A stretch of DNA of 64,000 nucleotides from Streptomyces tibetensis (GCF_007655005.1 NZ_SZVW01000013.1:186001-250000), one strand, 5' to 3'. Shown: positions 32,370 to 41,349, numbered from the stretch's first letter. The notes: generated by a model from the letters alone, not told the origin. Program-made: numbers and translations.

Positions 32370-33283
32370 CCGTCCCCCCTCGTGGTGCGGGCGGCGGCGT
32401 CGCCTCCATCGGAGGCGGGCGCGAGGCGGTAGAAGGCGGTCGCGGTGCCGGCCAGGACGGACTGGATCTCGTTCGCGGCACAGCCGCTGAGCAGTTCGTC
32501 GACGGTGGCGGCCCAGCGGTTCCAGCCGCCCGCGAGGTTCGCGACCGGCCAGTCCGAGCCGAACATCAGCCGGCCGGGGCCGAAGGAGTCGAGCAGGACG
32601 TCCCAGACGGGCCGGATGTCGGCGGTCGTCCAGCTGCCGTGGTCGGCTTCGGTGATCAGCCCCGACACCTTGCACACCACGTGGGGATGACCGGCCAGCC
32701 GGCGTACCTCGCGTTCCCAGTCCGCCAGGTCACGCGCGGCGATGGGCGGCTTTCCCGCGTGGTCGAGCACCTGGGGCAGGTCCGGGAACCGTTCGGCCAG
32801 CCGGATCGCCTGGTCGAGCTGGTGGCTGCGGACGAGCACGTCGTAGCAGAGCCCGCGGTCCCGGAGCGCCGCCAGGCCACGCTCCACATCGGGCCGCTGC
32901 AGCCATCCGGGGTCCGTCTCGCCCTGCACGAGGTGGCGCAGCGAGCGCAGATACGTGCCGCCGGGTCCGGCGCTCAGGCGGTCGAGCACGTCACCGATCG
33001 CCGGGGACGTCAGATCCGCCCAGCCGACCACGGCCCCGATCAGCGACTCCTGTGCGGCGAGCGCGAGCAGGTCCTCGGTCTCGGGCACGTCCGCGATGCA
33101 CTGCACCACGACCGTGCTGTGCAGCCGGCGGCCCGCGATCGGGTGAGTGGCGGTGGCGCGCAGATCGTCGGGGGTGAAGGTACGGCGGATCGACGTCACG
33201 GCGGGGTCGTCGAGCCAGGGCTGCGGACGCCGGGCCAGGTCCCACAGGTGGTGGTGGGCGTCGACGAGAGCGGGGGCGGTCAC
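32366..33283 (-). CDS. Amidohydrolase-family lactonase, probable L-fuconolactonase
   Basis: A 305-residue TIM-barrel amidohydrolase of the aldonolactonase branch (COG3618). The GTG at 33283 overlaps the mutarotase stop and gives the usual N-terminus, VDAHHHLWDL (metal His pair). VLDHAGKPPI carries the barrel His, and MFGSDWPVANLAGGW the essential Asp. This family includes L-fuconolactonase and L-rhamnonolactonase. Between an aldose dehydrogenase and a mutarotase gene it completes the step from sugar lactone to aldonate, a step absent from the fuconate operon at 10-14 kb. Confidence 0.88.
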   Translation of the reverse strand: MTAPALVDAHHHLWDLARRPQPWLDDPAVTSIRRTFTPDDLRATATHPIAGRRLHSTVVVQCIADVPETEDLLALAAQESLIGAVVGWADLTSPAIGDVLDRLSAGPGGTYLRSLRHLVQGETDPGWLQRPDVERGLAALRDRGLCYDVLVRSHQLDQAIRLAERFPDLPQVLDHAGKPPIAARDLADWEREVRRLAGHPHVVCKVSGLITEADHGSWTTADIRPVWDVLLDSFGPGRLMFGSDWPVANLAGGWNRWAATVDELLSGCAANEIQSVLAGTATAFYRLAPASDGGDAAARTTRGDG

Positions 33284-33621
33284 TGCGGGTCCGCCTTCGG
33301 GCCCAGATGCCAGACCTCCGGCATCTCCGTCCACTGGCGTGAGTCGCCCCGGTCCGGCCACGGCTCCTGGCACGGGTCGGTGAGCTTCCACCACTCCTGG
33401 GTCTCGGGGTCGGCCTCGAGTTCCGCCATGTCGGCCTCGAAGTCCTCGCCGTGGTACTCGAAGTAGGCGAACAGCACGTCACCGTGGAGGAAGAGGCTGT
33501 AGTTGCGGATCTGCGCACGGTGCAGGGCGGCCTCGACTCCGGGCCAGACGGCGGAGTGGAGTTCGAGGTACTCCCGCCGGTGTTCGGGCCGGAGCCGGAT
33601 GGTCTGGGCGAAGCGCTTCAT
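33280..33621 (-). CDS. L-rhamnose/L-fucose mutarotase (RhaM family)
   Basis: A 113-residue ferredoxin-like-fold protein of COG3254. ATG at 33621 with GGAGGA 11 bases upstream, overlapping the preceding stop. MKRFAQTIRLRPEHRREY, the LHSAVWPGV segment with its His, and FAYFEYHGEDF are family hallmarks; WWKLTDPCQEPW near the C-terminus lines the sugar pocket. It interconverts alpha and beta anomers of a 6-deoxyhexopyranose, preparing it for the anomer-specific dehydrogenase. Family members act on L-rhamnose or L-fucose; the dehydratase elsewhere in the window favours L-fucose. Confidence 0.9.
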   Translation of the reverse strand: MKRFAQTIRLRPEHRREYLELHSAVWPGVEAALHRAQIRNYSLFLHGDVLFAYFEYHGEDFEADMAELEADPETQEWWKLTDPCQEPWPDRGDSRQWTEMPEVWHLGPKADPQ

Positions 33622-35633
33622 GAGGTGTGCTCCTCCACGCCCGGGCGGGGCTGGTCGGCAGAGTTGTCGAAGGGTGTGCGGTAGCTGGGGGTGCGGGTGC
33701 GCAACCGGAGCCGGAGCGTCAGCCGTACACGGGTGGACGCCGGAAGCCGGACGGTCAGGAAGGCGCTGTCGCAAGCCGCCTCCGTCTCGGAGACGACCGG
33801 CTCCGTGTGGCCGTAGTCGTACATGTCCCCGATCCAACCGTCGTCCGCGCACGTCGTGTACCGGACCGCCGTGATGGTGTGCTCGGCGAAGGCACCCGCC
33901 TGGACGATCACCGTGCGCTCGGCCGCGGGGGAGAGGTTCACCAGTTCGACGGTGGTCGCCTCGGGCTCGATGGACGTGACCAGCGCGGCCACGTCCGGCG
34001 GCAGGCCGGCGCGGCGGGCCTCGGCGTCGTGGTAGCGCAGCCGGGCCTGTTGCAGGCCGCCGTTGTACAGCACCTGGGGGCCGCCCCAGGTCAGCTGGAC
34101 GAGAGCCTCGGTGACCACCGGGTTGCACAGCTGCCACACGTGGATGTCGGCCTCGGCCACGTCCAGGTCGCGGTAGCGGTCCATGCGCCGCAGACGGTGG
34201 CGGACCTGGGCCTGGGCGGTGGCGAGGATCCGCTCCGGGTAGCCGGGGTCGTCACCGGCGAGGAAGGCGAACCACGCCTTCTCGTGCCCGGACTCCTCCT
34301 TGGCACGGAACGGCCGCACCGTGCGCCAGTCGATGCCGTCGGCCTCGCGCAGCCCCTCCAGCCGGGCGCGGTCGGTGTCGGAGGCCGTGTGGTGCCACAG
34401 GGCGACCGGCACGGGCGGGGTGAGGGGGTTGTAGTCGAACCAGCCCGAGTCGTTGTGACGGAAGGGGAGGTGGAGCGTGGGCGTGGTGATGTCCGGACCG
34501 AGCTCGACCGCCCACTTGGAGGGCAGACTCGAGTCCGCCTCGGTGTGGGGCATCACCTTGCCGTGGCCGATGAGGGTGTCGAGCGAGGTCGTGACCATGG
34601 AGAGGTAGTCGTCGTCCCCGGTGACCGTCGCCGCCGCCAGCGCCGCCACACAGGCCGCGTGACCCACGCTGTGCCAGCCGTGCGGCCAGGACCAGCCGTA
34701 GTGGCCGCCGTACCAGCGCCCCTCCAGCAGACTGCCGACCTCGCCGTCCGGGCCGGCGTTGTCCGGGATGAGTCCCTCGTTCGCCTGCGTCCGTTCCCGC
34801 CACGCACCCACGTACTCGACGATCCAGTCGCGGTAGCGCTCCTCGCCCGACAGGATCCAGGCGTTGAGGACCAGCCCGGCCGCGGCGAGGTTGACCGCCG
34901 TGTCGCCGACGCCCATCCGCGTCCGCATCTGCGCGCCCAGCCGGGGATCCTCGGAGAGGGGGAACGGGCCGCCCTGCGCCTCGGGGATCCAGTCCAGAGG
35001 GAAGCCGTAGGTCTCGGCCTCCTTCAGCAGCCAGGGGTAGACGTCTCCGTCGAACAGGCCCGACCGGTCCGGGTCGCTGCCGTTGTGGGGGCGGGTGATG
35101 ACGCGGTGTTCGGGGTCGTAGTTGCCCTTGGACGCGTCGACGTACAGCTCGGCGAAGCGCAGGGCGCGCTCGGACCAGCGGTCGGGGGCGGCCATGCACA
35201 GGAAGTAGAGCAGCAGCAGGCTCTCGCCCTGGTGGAACCAGTCGTAGCCGCGCTCGTACTCGTCGCGCAGCATGTCCAGTTCGGTGAGCTGCCGGGTCAC
35301 GCCCTCCCAGTGCCTCTCACTCGCGGGCAGCAGATCGTCGGCGCCGCCGAGGAGGTAGAGCTGGGGCCAGTTGAAGAACACCTCGTAGAAGTCGTCCACA
35401 CCGTCACGGGTGGTGAGCCGGTCGTTGTAGTTCAGCCGTCCGTCCTGGCCGGTGAAGTCGCGGGCGAAACGGCGCCAGGCGTGGTCGAGCAGGTCGAACA
35501 GCGCACGCTGTGCCGTGGCCCAGCCGGGTGGTTCGAGCAGCGGCACCCCGGCCTGGACTTCGGGCGGGGGAGCCGGGTGGCCGGAGGCCTGGGCGTCCTC
35601 CCCCGAATCGTGGTCGGCAGAGCTGAGTGGCAT
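33618..35633 (-). CDS. Large hypothetical protein of a deoxysugar transport operon, possible alpha/alpha-toroid glycosidase
   Basis: A 671-residue protein I do not recognise as a named family. It has no signal peptide and no TM segment. After a Pro-rich N-terminus (residues 1-30) a long region of alternating helices carries conserved-looking aromatic and acidic clusters: YNDRLTTRDGVDDFYEVFFN, YERGYDWFHQGESLLLLYF, NYDPEHRVITRPHNGSDP and WPHGWHSVGHAACVA. A beta-rich C-terminal part follows from about residue 560. This layout suggests an (alpha/alpha)-barrel plus beta-sandwich, as in several glycoside hydrolase and polysaccharide lyase families. It lies 35 bases after the permease gene and overlaps the mutarotase, so an intracellular role on the imported oligosaccharide is likely. 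Confidence 0.7.
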   Translation of the reverse strand: MPLSSADHDSGEDAQASGHPAPPPEVQAGVPLLEPPGWATAQRALFDLLDHAWRRFARDFTGQDGRLNYNDRLTTRDGVDDFYEVFFNWPQLYLLGGADDLLPASERHWEGVTRQLTELDMLRDEYERGYDWFHQGESLLLLYFLCMAAPDRWSERALRFAELYVDASKGNYDPEHRVITRPHNGSDPDRSGLFDGDVYPWLLKEAETYGFPLDWIPEAQGGPFPLSEDPRLGAQMRTRMGVGDTAVNLAAAGLVLNAWILSGEERYRDWIVEYVGAWRERTQANEGLIPDNAGPDGEVGSLLEGRWYGGHYGWSWPHGWHSVGHAACVAALAAATVTGDDDYLSMVTTSLDTLIGHGKVMPHTEADSSLPSKWAVELGPDITTPTLHLPFRHNDSGWFDYNPLTPPVPVALWHHTASDTDRARLEGLREADGIDWRTVRPFRAKEESGHEKAWFAFLAGDDPGYPERILATAQAQVRHRLRRMDRYRDLDVAEADIHVWQLCNPVVTEALVQLTWGGPQVLYNGGLQQARLRYHDAEARRAGLPPDVAALVTSIEPEATTVELVNLSPAAERTVIVQAGAFAEHTITAVRYTTCADDGWIGDMYDYGHTEPVVSETEAACDSAFLTVRLPASTRVRLTLRLRLRTRTPSYRTPFDNSADQPRPGVEEHTS

Positions 35634-35668
35634 GCGGGGGTTCTCCGTTCGGGGTGGCGGCGCGGACG

Positions 35669-36640
35669 TCATTCCTTGGTGGCTCCGGCGAGCATTCCGC
35701 TCACCAGGAAGCGCTGGGCGAAGAGGAAGACGACGAGCACCGGTGTGATGGCCACCAAGGTCGCCAGAGCCAGCTGCGGGCGCTCGATGGCGAGCGAGCC
35801 GACCGTCGGGTTGAACGACGGCACACTGCTGAGCAGGTTGCCGACGCCCACCTGGACGGGCATCTGGTCGCTTTCGGGGAGCATCACGTACGGCAGGAAG
35901 TAGTTGGTCCAGTTGGCGACGAAGCTGAAGAAGCCCACGAGCGCGATGACAGGTGTCGCCAGCGGCAGTGCCACGAGGCGGAAGACACCGAACTCGGAGC
36001 AGCCGTCCATCCGCGCCGCTGCCAGAAGGTCCTTCGGCACGGCGGTGGTGAAGTAGATGTAGGTCAGGTAGACGCCGAACGGATAGAAGGAGTACGGCAG
36101 GATGATCGACCACATCGTGCCGATCAGGCCCACCGCGTTGATCTCCAGGAACAGCGGCACCACCAGCGTGGCGTTCGGCATGAGCATCACGACCAGTGTC
36201 GAGATCAGCAGCGCGCGCCGGCCCCGGAACTCGGTCATCGCCAGGGCGTAGCCCGCGGGCACGGCCACGCACAGCGTGATGGCCAGCGAAATCACCGCGT
36301 AGAGAGCGGAGTTGCGCAGCCACAGCATGATGGCGTTGTCCTGGTACGCCGTGAGGGCGTGCCAGTTGGCCTCGAGCGTGTGCCAGGAGCCGATGGACAG
36401 CGGGCTGTCGTGGACCAACTGCTGGTCGGTCTTGGTCGCGGCGAGGACGAGCCAGAGCACCGGCAGCACGAAGAACACGACGAACACGGCGAGTACGGAG
36501 GCGGCCAGCAGCCGCGACGGCAGGTGCCGTGCGGGCCGTCGGCGCTGCCGCGAGGTCCGGTGCCGGGACCGGCTCACGGCCTCGGGTCCCCGCACCGAGC
36601 GGGGTGCGGCGACCGAACTGGGGGAGGTGTCAATCGGCAT
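35669..36640 (-). CDS. Carbohydrate ABC transporter permease (MalG type)
   Basis: A 323-residue, six-TM permease. The ATG at 36640 is chosen because it overlaps the end of the MalF-like gene by 11 bases and leaves a 50-residue basic N-terminal tail, which is rather long. The EAA loop is AAARMDGCSEFGVFRLVALPL. It forms the second half of the membrane channel with the product of 36630-37544 and takes substrate from the lipoprotein encoded at 37541. No ATPase is encoded nearby, so a shared MsiK-type ATPase is probably used, as for most Streptomyces sugar importers. Confidence 0.92.
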   Translation of the reverse strand: MPIDTSPSSVAAPRSVRGPEAVSRSRHRTSRQRRRPARHLPSRLLAASVLAVFVVFFVLPVLWLVLAATKTDQQLVHDSPLSIGSWHTLEANWHALTAYQDNAIMLWLRNSALYAVISLAITLCVAVPAGYALAMTEFRGRRALLISTLVVMLMPNATLVVPLFLEINAVGLIGTMWSIILPYSFYPFGVYLTYIYFTTAVPKDLLAAARMDGCSEFGVFRLVALPLATPVIALVGFFSFVANWTNYFLPYVMLPESDQMPVQVGVGNLLSSVPSFNPTVGSLAIERPQLALATLVAITPVLVVFLFAQRFLVSGMLAGATKE

Positions 36641-37544
36641 CGAAGAATCCCGACCGTGCGACGAAGAGGGCGGCGGCCGACACACCGACGACCAGGAGCT
36701 CCACCGAGACGGCGGCGGCTCCGTTGATGTTGTTCATCTGGAAGGCGAAGTCGTACGTCAGCTGGTTGACCGAGTAGTCACGTCCGGCCACGCCCACACT
36801 GGCGAGGGAGAGCAACTGCGGTTCGACGAACAGCTGGGCGCCGCCCGCGAAGCCCAGGATCACCATGTACACGATCCACTTGCGAAGCATCGGGATCTGC
36901 ACCCGCCAGGCGGTCTGCCAGGCGTTCGCGCCGTCGATGTGCGCGGCTTCCATGACGTCCTTGGGGATGTTGTTGAGCGCCCCGTACATGACGACGATCC
37001 AGCCGCCGGCTCCGGTCCAGAACGCGATGATCGTGAACAGCAGTGCCAGGTTGCCGGGCGCGATCACCTCGCCGAAGGTGTGGAACCCCAGTGTCCCCAG
37101 CAGGGAACTGACCGGGCTCACCGTCGGATCGAGCATGAACAGCCACACCAGCACGCTGGCGGCGCCGGCGAGCGCTCCGGGGATGTAATAGAGGAACCGG
37201 AGCGCCTGCCCGGCCTTCCCGGAGGCCAGGCGGTGCAGGAGCAGCGCCAGGCCCACCACGAACACCACCAGCGAGAAGAGCCAGAGGACGAGGTAGACCG
37301 CCACGTGGCTCACGGCGTCCACGAAGCGGAAGTCCTGCGCCGTGGTGATGAAGTTGGCGAAGCCGGTGAAGGTGCCCCCGGCGTCGGTGAAGGCGAAGTA
37401 GACGGCGTAGCCGGTCGGAAGGATGCCGAACGCGATCAGCAGGATCACGTAGGCGGCGACGAACGCCGCGCCGGCCCGGCTCTGCCGGGCGGGGCCGCGA
37501 CGGCGCCGACGGGCAGAGCCGGTCGATGAGAGGGTCAGGGTCAC
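36630..37544 (-). CDS. Carbohydrate ABC transporter permease (MalF type)
   Basis: A 304-residue, six-TM permease starting at a GTG that overlaps the binding-protein stop (GTGA). A basic leader (ARRRRRGPARQ) precedes TM1 (AAFVAAYVILLIAFGILP). The EAA loop reads MEAAHIDGANAWQTAWRVQIP. Together with the MalG-type protein it makes a CUT1-class importer for mono- or oligosaccharides. The tight overlaps on both sides show coordinated expression of the transporter. Confidence 0.92.
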   Translation of the reverse strand: MTLTLSSTGSARRRRRGPARQSRAGAAFVAAYVILLIAFGILPTGYAVYFAFTDAGGTFTGFANFITTAQDFRFVDAVSHVAVYLVLWLFSLVVFVVGLALLLHRLASGKAGQALRFLYYIPGALAGAASVLVWLFMLDPTVSPVSSLLGTLGFHTFGEVIAPGNLALLFTIIAFWTGAGGWIVVMYGALNNIPKDVMEAAHIDGANAWQTAWRVQIPMLRKWIVYMVILGFAGGAQLFVEPQLLSLASVGVAGRDYSVNQLTYDFAFQMNNINGAAAVSVELLVVGVSAAALFVARSGFFDAD

Positions 37545-38902
37545 TGGGAGACCTTGTATCCGTCGGACTTGGCGTACTTGACGATGGAGTCCTGCCAGGC
37601 CGGCAGCATCGAGACGATGCTCTTGCCTTGGGTCAGGCCTGGCTTGACGGTGGCGGCCCAGATCGCCTCCTGGCTGAACTGGCCCGAGCCCCAGCCCGGC
37701 CAGACCTGACCGGAGGCGTCCTTGAGCGCGCCGAGGCCACCGCTGAAGTAGCCGGAGGCGTCCTGGGCCTTCAGCCAGTTCTCGGCCGCGGGCGCGTAGG
37801 CCGGGAAGCCGGGCGCCTTCTCGCCCTGGTAGGCGTTGTCGGTGGTGACCCACTTCAGGAAGTCGGTGGCCGCCTTGAGGTGAGTGGAGTGCTGGGAGAG
37901 CAGCCAGGTGCCGCCGCCGACGTTGCCGGTGGACGTCGAGGTGTCGCCCTTCCACTGGGGTATGGGGGCCACACCGATCTGCTTCGCCGGGGTCTTGAGG
38001 CCGTCCTTGAACACCGCCCCGCCGAACCAGGCCGGACCGGGCATGAGCAGGATCTTGTCGGCCTCGTTCTTGGTGAAGTCGGTGCTGAACACCCCGCTGA
38101 TGGACATGGACTTGTTCTTGATGAGCGCGTCCATGAGCTTGGCCATCTTGGTGCAGGCCTCGCTGGTGGTGTTGACCGACACGGCCTTGGGGCCGGTGAT
38201 GTGGTTGGCGCCGCACTTGCTCGCCCACAGGTAGATCTCGGGAGTGAAGGAGTCGCCCGCGTCTCCCACCAGGTAGCCGGGGTGTTCCTCGGCGACCTTC
38301 TCGCCGAGCTTCTGGTAGTCCTCCCAGGTCGTCGGCACCGTGTAGCCGAACTTCTTCATCAGCGGCGCGTTGTACCAGAGCACCGCCTGGGAGAGGTCGT
38401 TGCGCAGACAGTAGAGCGTGCCGTTGACCGTACAGACGTCGTTGGCGCCCTTGGCGAAGTTCCCCAGGGTCCCTTCCGGGATCAGTCCCTTGTTGAGCGG
38501 CGCGGCGAAGCCCGCGTCGACCGCCCAGGTGACCTCGTTGTTCTGGGAGCTGAAGACGACGTCCGGCCAGCCCTTGTGGGTGCGGTTGAAGAGCTGGACC
38601 TTCGTCTGGAGGTAGTTCGACCCGTTGGCGTTGCCGTCGTAGCTGACGATGTCCAGCTTCACGTCCGGGTGCAGCTGCTGGTACTGCTTCGCGGCGGCCA
38701 GCCGGGTCGCGTCCACCCAGACGGTCAACGCGCCGTCCTTCTGGGGCGCTTGGGCGAAGCCGTCCTTCTCGGTCGTGCTCGCGGTGCCGCCACCGCAGGC
38801 GGCCACGGTCATGAGCACGGTGGCCGCGCAGCCGGCCAGCAACGCAGAACGTCTCTTGCTCGACACTCTTTCCTGGCCGGCCGAAGACTCGCTAAGGGTC
38901 AT
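37541..38902 (-). CDS. Extracellular sugar-binding lipoprotein of an ABC transporter
   Basis: A 453-residue CUT1 solute-binding protein. The ATG at 38902 follows GGAG at 8 bases; the signal peptide KRRSALLAGCAATVLMTVAAC ends in the lipobox VAAC (Cys at about residue 36). The body has the two-lobe pattern of family 1 binding proteins (LTVWVDATR, WPDVVFSSQNNEVTWAVDAG, GGGTWLLSQHS). It is anchored outside the membrane and delivers substrate to the two permeases. It is first in the operon, with a divergent GntR regulator across a 342-base gap. The ligand is presumably an L-fucose- or L-rhamnose-containing sugar, judging from the downstream enzymes. Confidence 0.92.
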   Translation of the reverse strand: MTLSESSAGQERVSSKRRSALLAGCAATVLMTVAACGGGTASTTEKDGFAQAPQKDGALTVWVDATRLAAAKQYQQLHPDVKLDIVSYDGNANGSNYLQTKVQLFNRTHKGWPDVVFSSQNNEVTWAVDAGFAAPLNKGLIPEGTLGNFAKGANDVCTVNGTLYCLRNDLSQAVLWYNAPLMKKFGYTVPTTWEDYQKLGEKVAEEHPGYLVGDAGDSFTPEIYLWASKCGANHITGPKAVSVNTTSEACTKMAKLMDALIKNKSMSISGVFSTDFTKNEADKILLMPGPAWFGGAVFKDGLKTPAKQIGVAPIPQWKGDTSTSTGNVGGGTWLLSQHSTHLKAATDFLKWVTTDNAYQGEKAPGFPAYAPAAENWLKAQDASGYFSGGLGALKDASGQVWPGWGSGQFSQEAIWAATVKPGLTQGKSIVSMLPAWQDSIVKYAKSDGYKVSQ

Positions 38903-39244
38903 GAACGACTCCACTTGGTGTGCGGGCGCCCCGAAGCAGATCGGGAAGGTGGCGCGGGGATGAGGCGACGACTGCTCTGTCACTGCCGTCGCGGAAGAAA
39001 TTAGGCGCCTTATCCAGCAGGCAGTCAAGGGTGTGTGCGGCTCTATTTGCCCAATTTCAAAGCGTCGCCTCGGCGATTAAGGAGAGATTGGTGCCTGCTG
39101 TGACCGTTATGTCCAACTTATGCATCGGCCTTTATCGACTGGCCCATTGCCAAATAAGTACGACTCATTGTTGGCTACGGGTACGATGAGCGCGGCTCAA
39201 CAGCGATCAGTCGCTGTCGTCGCAGTCACCCGGAGGCATTCCAG
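38903..39244. other. Divergent regulatory region, A/T-richer than surroundings
   Basis: A 342-base gap between the sugar-binding lipoprotein (minus) and GntR (plus) genes. The part from about 39030 to 39180 is clearly richer in A and T than anything nearby and should hold both promoters. The pair GCCAA (39149-39153) and TTGGC (39171-39175), 17 bases apart, is the best dyad I see; no clear FadR-type palindrome stands out. Confidence 0.5.
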
Positions 39245-40045
39245 ATGAACGACACGCCCGCGACCGAACCGGCCCTGCCCGCGCAAGCCTCGACCACTGC
39301 TGCCGCGGCGGCGAACGGCTCGGACCAGGAGCGGCGTGACTATCGGCCCGGCTACGAGGTGGTGGCCGAGCGGATCCTCGAATTCATCGCCGAGGCGCGC
39401 CTGACGCCTGGGGACCGGCTGCCGACGGAGAACGACCTGGCCCAGACGCTGAACACCAGCAGAGCGGTCGTGCGGGAGGCAGTGAAGATCCTTTCGGCCC
39501 TCGGTCGGGTCCGGGCGCACAAGGGACGCGGACTGTTCGTCGCGGACGACGACGGCATGCTCATCACCAGCCGCTGGGGCGGCTTCTTCCGCCCCGTCGA
39601 CATCGATCACGTCCTGATGCTGTTCGAGTTCCGCAGGGTGCAGGAGATGGCCGCCAGCAGTCTGGCGGCCACCCGTGCCACGCCCGCCGAGCTGCGGACC
39701 ATCGAAGTCGCGATGCAGCAATGCAGGCACGGGTTCGTCCACGGCCAGGTCGAGGTGTTCAACCAGGCGGACGACGACTTCCATACCGGTGTGGCCGCGG
39801 CCTCGCACAACACCTTCCTGGTCAGCGCGGTGCGCGACGCGCGACGCCTGCAGCGGCAGTCCAGCGCCATCGGGATCCACGACACGTTCGGCGACGGTAC
39901 GGCGGCCGCGGTGGAGGAGCACGAGGCCATCTACCGGGCCATCCGCGACGGCCGCCCCGACGAGGCGGCCGAGGCCACGGCGGTGCACCTCGACAGGACG
40001 CTGGAGGACTACCGGCGGGAGATCCAGCGGCGCCTGTTCGGATAG
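39245..40045 (+). CDS. GntR-family regulator (FadR subfamily) of the deoxysugar operon
   Basis: A 266-residue FadR-type regulator, ATG start with GGAGG 8 bases upstream. About 35 residues of disordered Ala/Thr/Pro-rich leader precede the winged helix (LTPGDRLPTENDLAQTLNTS, then RAVVREAVKILSALGRVR and the wing HKGRGLFV). The FCD ligand domain follows (residues about 105-255, FRRVQEMAASSLA, DDDFHTGVA, VEEHEAIYRAI). It is divergent from the ABC-transporter/mutarotase/lactonase operon and almost surely controls it. FCD ligands are often sugar acids, so L-fuconate or its dehydration product is a sensible inducer candidate. Confidence 0.88.
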   Translation: MNDTPATEPALPAQASTTAAAAANGSDQERRDYRPGYEVVAERILEFIAEARLTPGDRLPTENDLAQTLNTSRAVVREAVKILSALGRVRAHKGRGLFVADDDGMLITSRWGGFFRPVDIDHVLMLFEFRRVQEMAASSLAATRATPAELRTIEVAMQQCRHGFVHGQVEVFNQADDDFHTGVAAASHNTFLVSAVRDARRLQRQSSAIGIHDTFGDGTAAAVEEHEAIYRAIRDGRPDEAAEATAVHLDRTLEDYRREIQRRLFG

Positions 40046-40159
40046 CGACGGGCCAAGGCGGGCTCGGCGCGGTGGTGCGCGGCGCCAGTGCGTCATTGAT
40101 GGCCAGTGCGGCGGAGTAAGCGGAGCAAGGCATTCACGTCCGTGTGCGATCATTCGCCC

Positions 40160-41272
40160 GTGAAAGCACCCTCCAGCCCGCCTTCGGGCGAATCGCCGAT
40201 CGAGCGCGACTCCAAGTCGCCTGTTTTCGCGGCCGAGTTCAAGGACGCCGTCACGCTCCGGGCCTTCGGGCTGGTGCTCGGCGGCCTGCTCGTCCAGCTC
40301 GCCTTCATCGTCTCCTACGTCGGGGCCTTCCACTCGCCCACACCTCACCGGATAACCGTGGCGGTCGCCGCTCCACAGCAGGCTTCCGCGAAGATCGTCG
40401 GCCAGCTCAACGCCCTGTCCGACGACCCGGTCAAGGCGACGGCGGCACCGAGCGCCGAGACGGCCCGGCAATGGGTGCTCACGAGGAAGACGGACGCCGC
40501 CTTCCTCTTCGACGCGGCCGGCACCAAAGACACCCTCCTCGTCGCTTCGGCGGGTGGACCCTCGGTGTCGCAGACCGCCACGCAGATCGCCCAGAAGATC
40601 GAGACGGCGCAGAAGCGGCAGATCACCGTCTCCGACATCCGGCCCCCGAATGCCGGGGACGGGCGAGGCATGACGTCCTTCTACCTGGTGGTGGGCTGGG
40701 TGATCGGCGGCTATCTGACGGCCACGATCATGGGGATGGCAGCGGGTACCCGCCCGGCCAACCGGCAGCGCACCCTGATCCGCCTCGCCGTGCTCGCGGT
40801 GTACGCGGCCGTGTCCGGAATCGCCGGAGCGGTCGTCGTGGGGCCGGTGTTCGGCGCACTCGACGGTCATTTCTGGGCCCTGAGCGGCATCGGTGCCCTG
40901 GTCGTCCTCGCCTCGGCGGCGACCGCGCTCGCCCTGCAGACCCTACTGGGCCTGCTGGGCACCGGCCTGGTCATCCTGCTTTTCGTGGTGCTGGGCAATC
41001 CGAGCTCCGGCGGCGTCTACCCGGCACCGCTGCTCCCCGCGTTCTGGAGCGCGATCGGACAGGCCCTGCCGCCGGGGGCCGGTACCACGCTGGTCCGCAA
41101 CACGGTCTACTTCTCGGGCCATGCGGTCACGTCCGCCGTCTGGGTGCTCGGCGCCTACGCCGTGGGCGGCGCGGTACTCGCGTGGGTGGCGTCGTGGCGA
41201 AACGAACGCCGGCACCCGGACGCCCCCGCCGCAGAACCCGAGACGCTGCCGGAGCCGTCCCCCGCCGGCTGA
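40160..41272 (+). CDS. Polytopic membrane protein resembling YhgE/Pip- or DUF3533-type ABC-2 permeases
   Basis: A 370-residue membrane protein with a GTG start at 40160 (VKAPSS); in-frame codons upstream are poorer candidates. A basic/acidic cytoplasmic leader is followed by TM1 (FGLVLGGLLVQLAFIVSYVG), an extracytoplasmic region of about 110 residues (residues 80-190, VAAPQQASAKIVGQL), and then five or six TM segments from MTSFYLVVGWVIGGYLTAT onward, ending with a hydrophilic tail. One TM, outer domain, then a TM bundle is the arrangement of YhgE/Pip and ABC-2 type proteins. No ATPase gene adjoins it. Function is unknown; export of small molecules or cell-envelope maintenance are possible. 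Confidence 0.7.
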   Translation: MKAPSSPPSGESPIERDSKSPVFAAEFKDAVTLRAFGLVLGGLLVQLAFIVSYVGAFHSPTPHRITVAVAAPQQASAKIVGQLNALSDDPVKATAAPSAETARQWVLTRKTDAAFLFDAAGTKDTLLVASAGGPSVSQTATQIAQKIETAQKRQITVSDIRPPNAGDGRGMTSFYLVVGWVIGGYLTATIMGMAAGTRPANRQRTLIRLAVLAVYAAVSGIAGAVVVGPVFGALDGHFWALSGIGALVVLASAATALALQTLLGLLGTGLVILLFVVLGNPSSGGVYPAPLLPAFWSAIGQALPPGAGTTLVRNTVYFSGHAVTSAVWVLGAYAVGGAVLAWVASWRNERRHPDAPAAEPETLPEPSPAG

Positions 41273-41349
41273 CGTGCTGCAACGGCTGCTGCACACTGGT
41301 CAACCGCATGAGCAGCAAGGGGCTGGACAACGGCAGCAGCACCACCGAG

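Noticed and set aside
33610..33619. GAAGCGCTTC as a LacI operator before the mutarotase gene
   Set aside because: It is formed by the codons around the start MKRF inside a tightly overlapping operon, so it is most likely chance.
39158..39190. Direct repeat GTACGA(C/T) as a GntR operator pair
   Set aside because: Only six to seven matching bases at a 23-base period and no symmetry; too weak to call.
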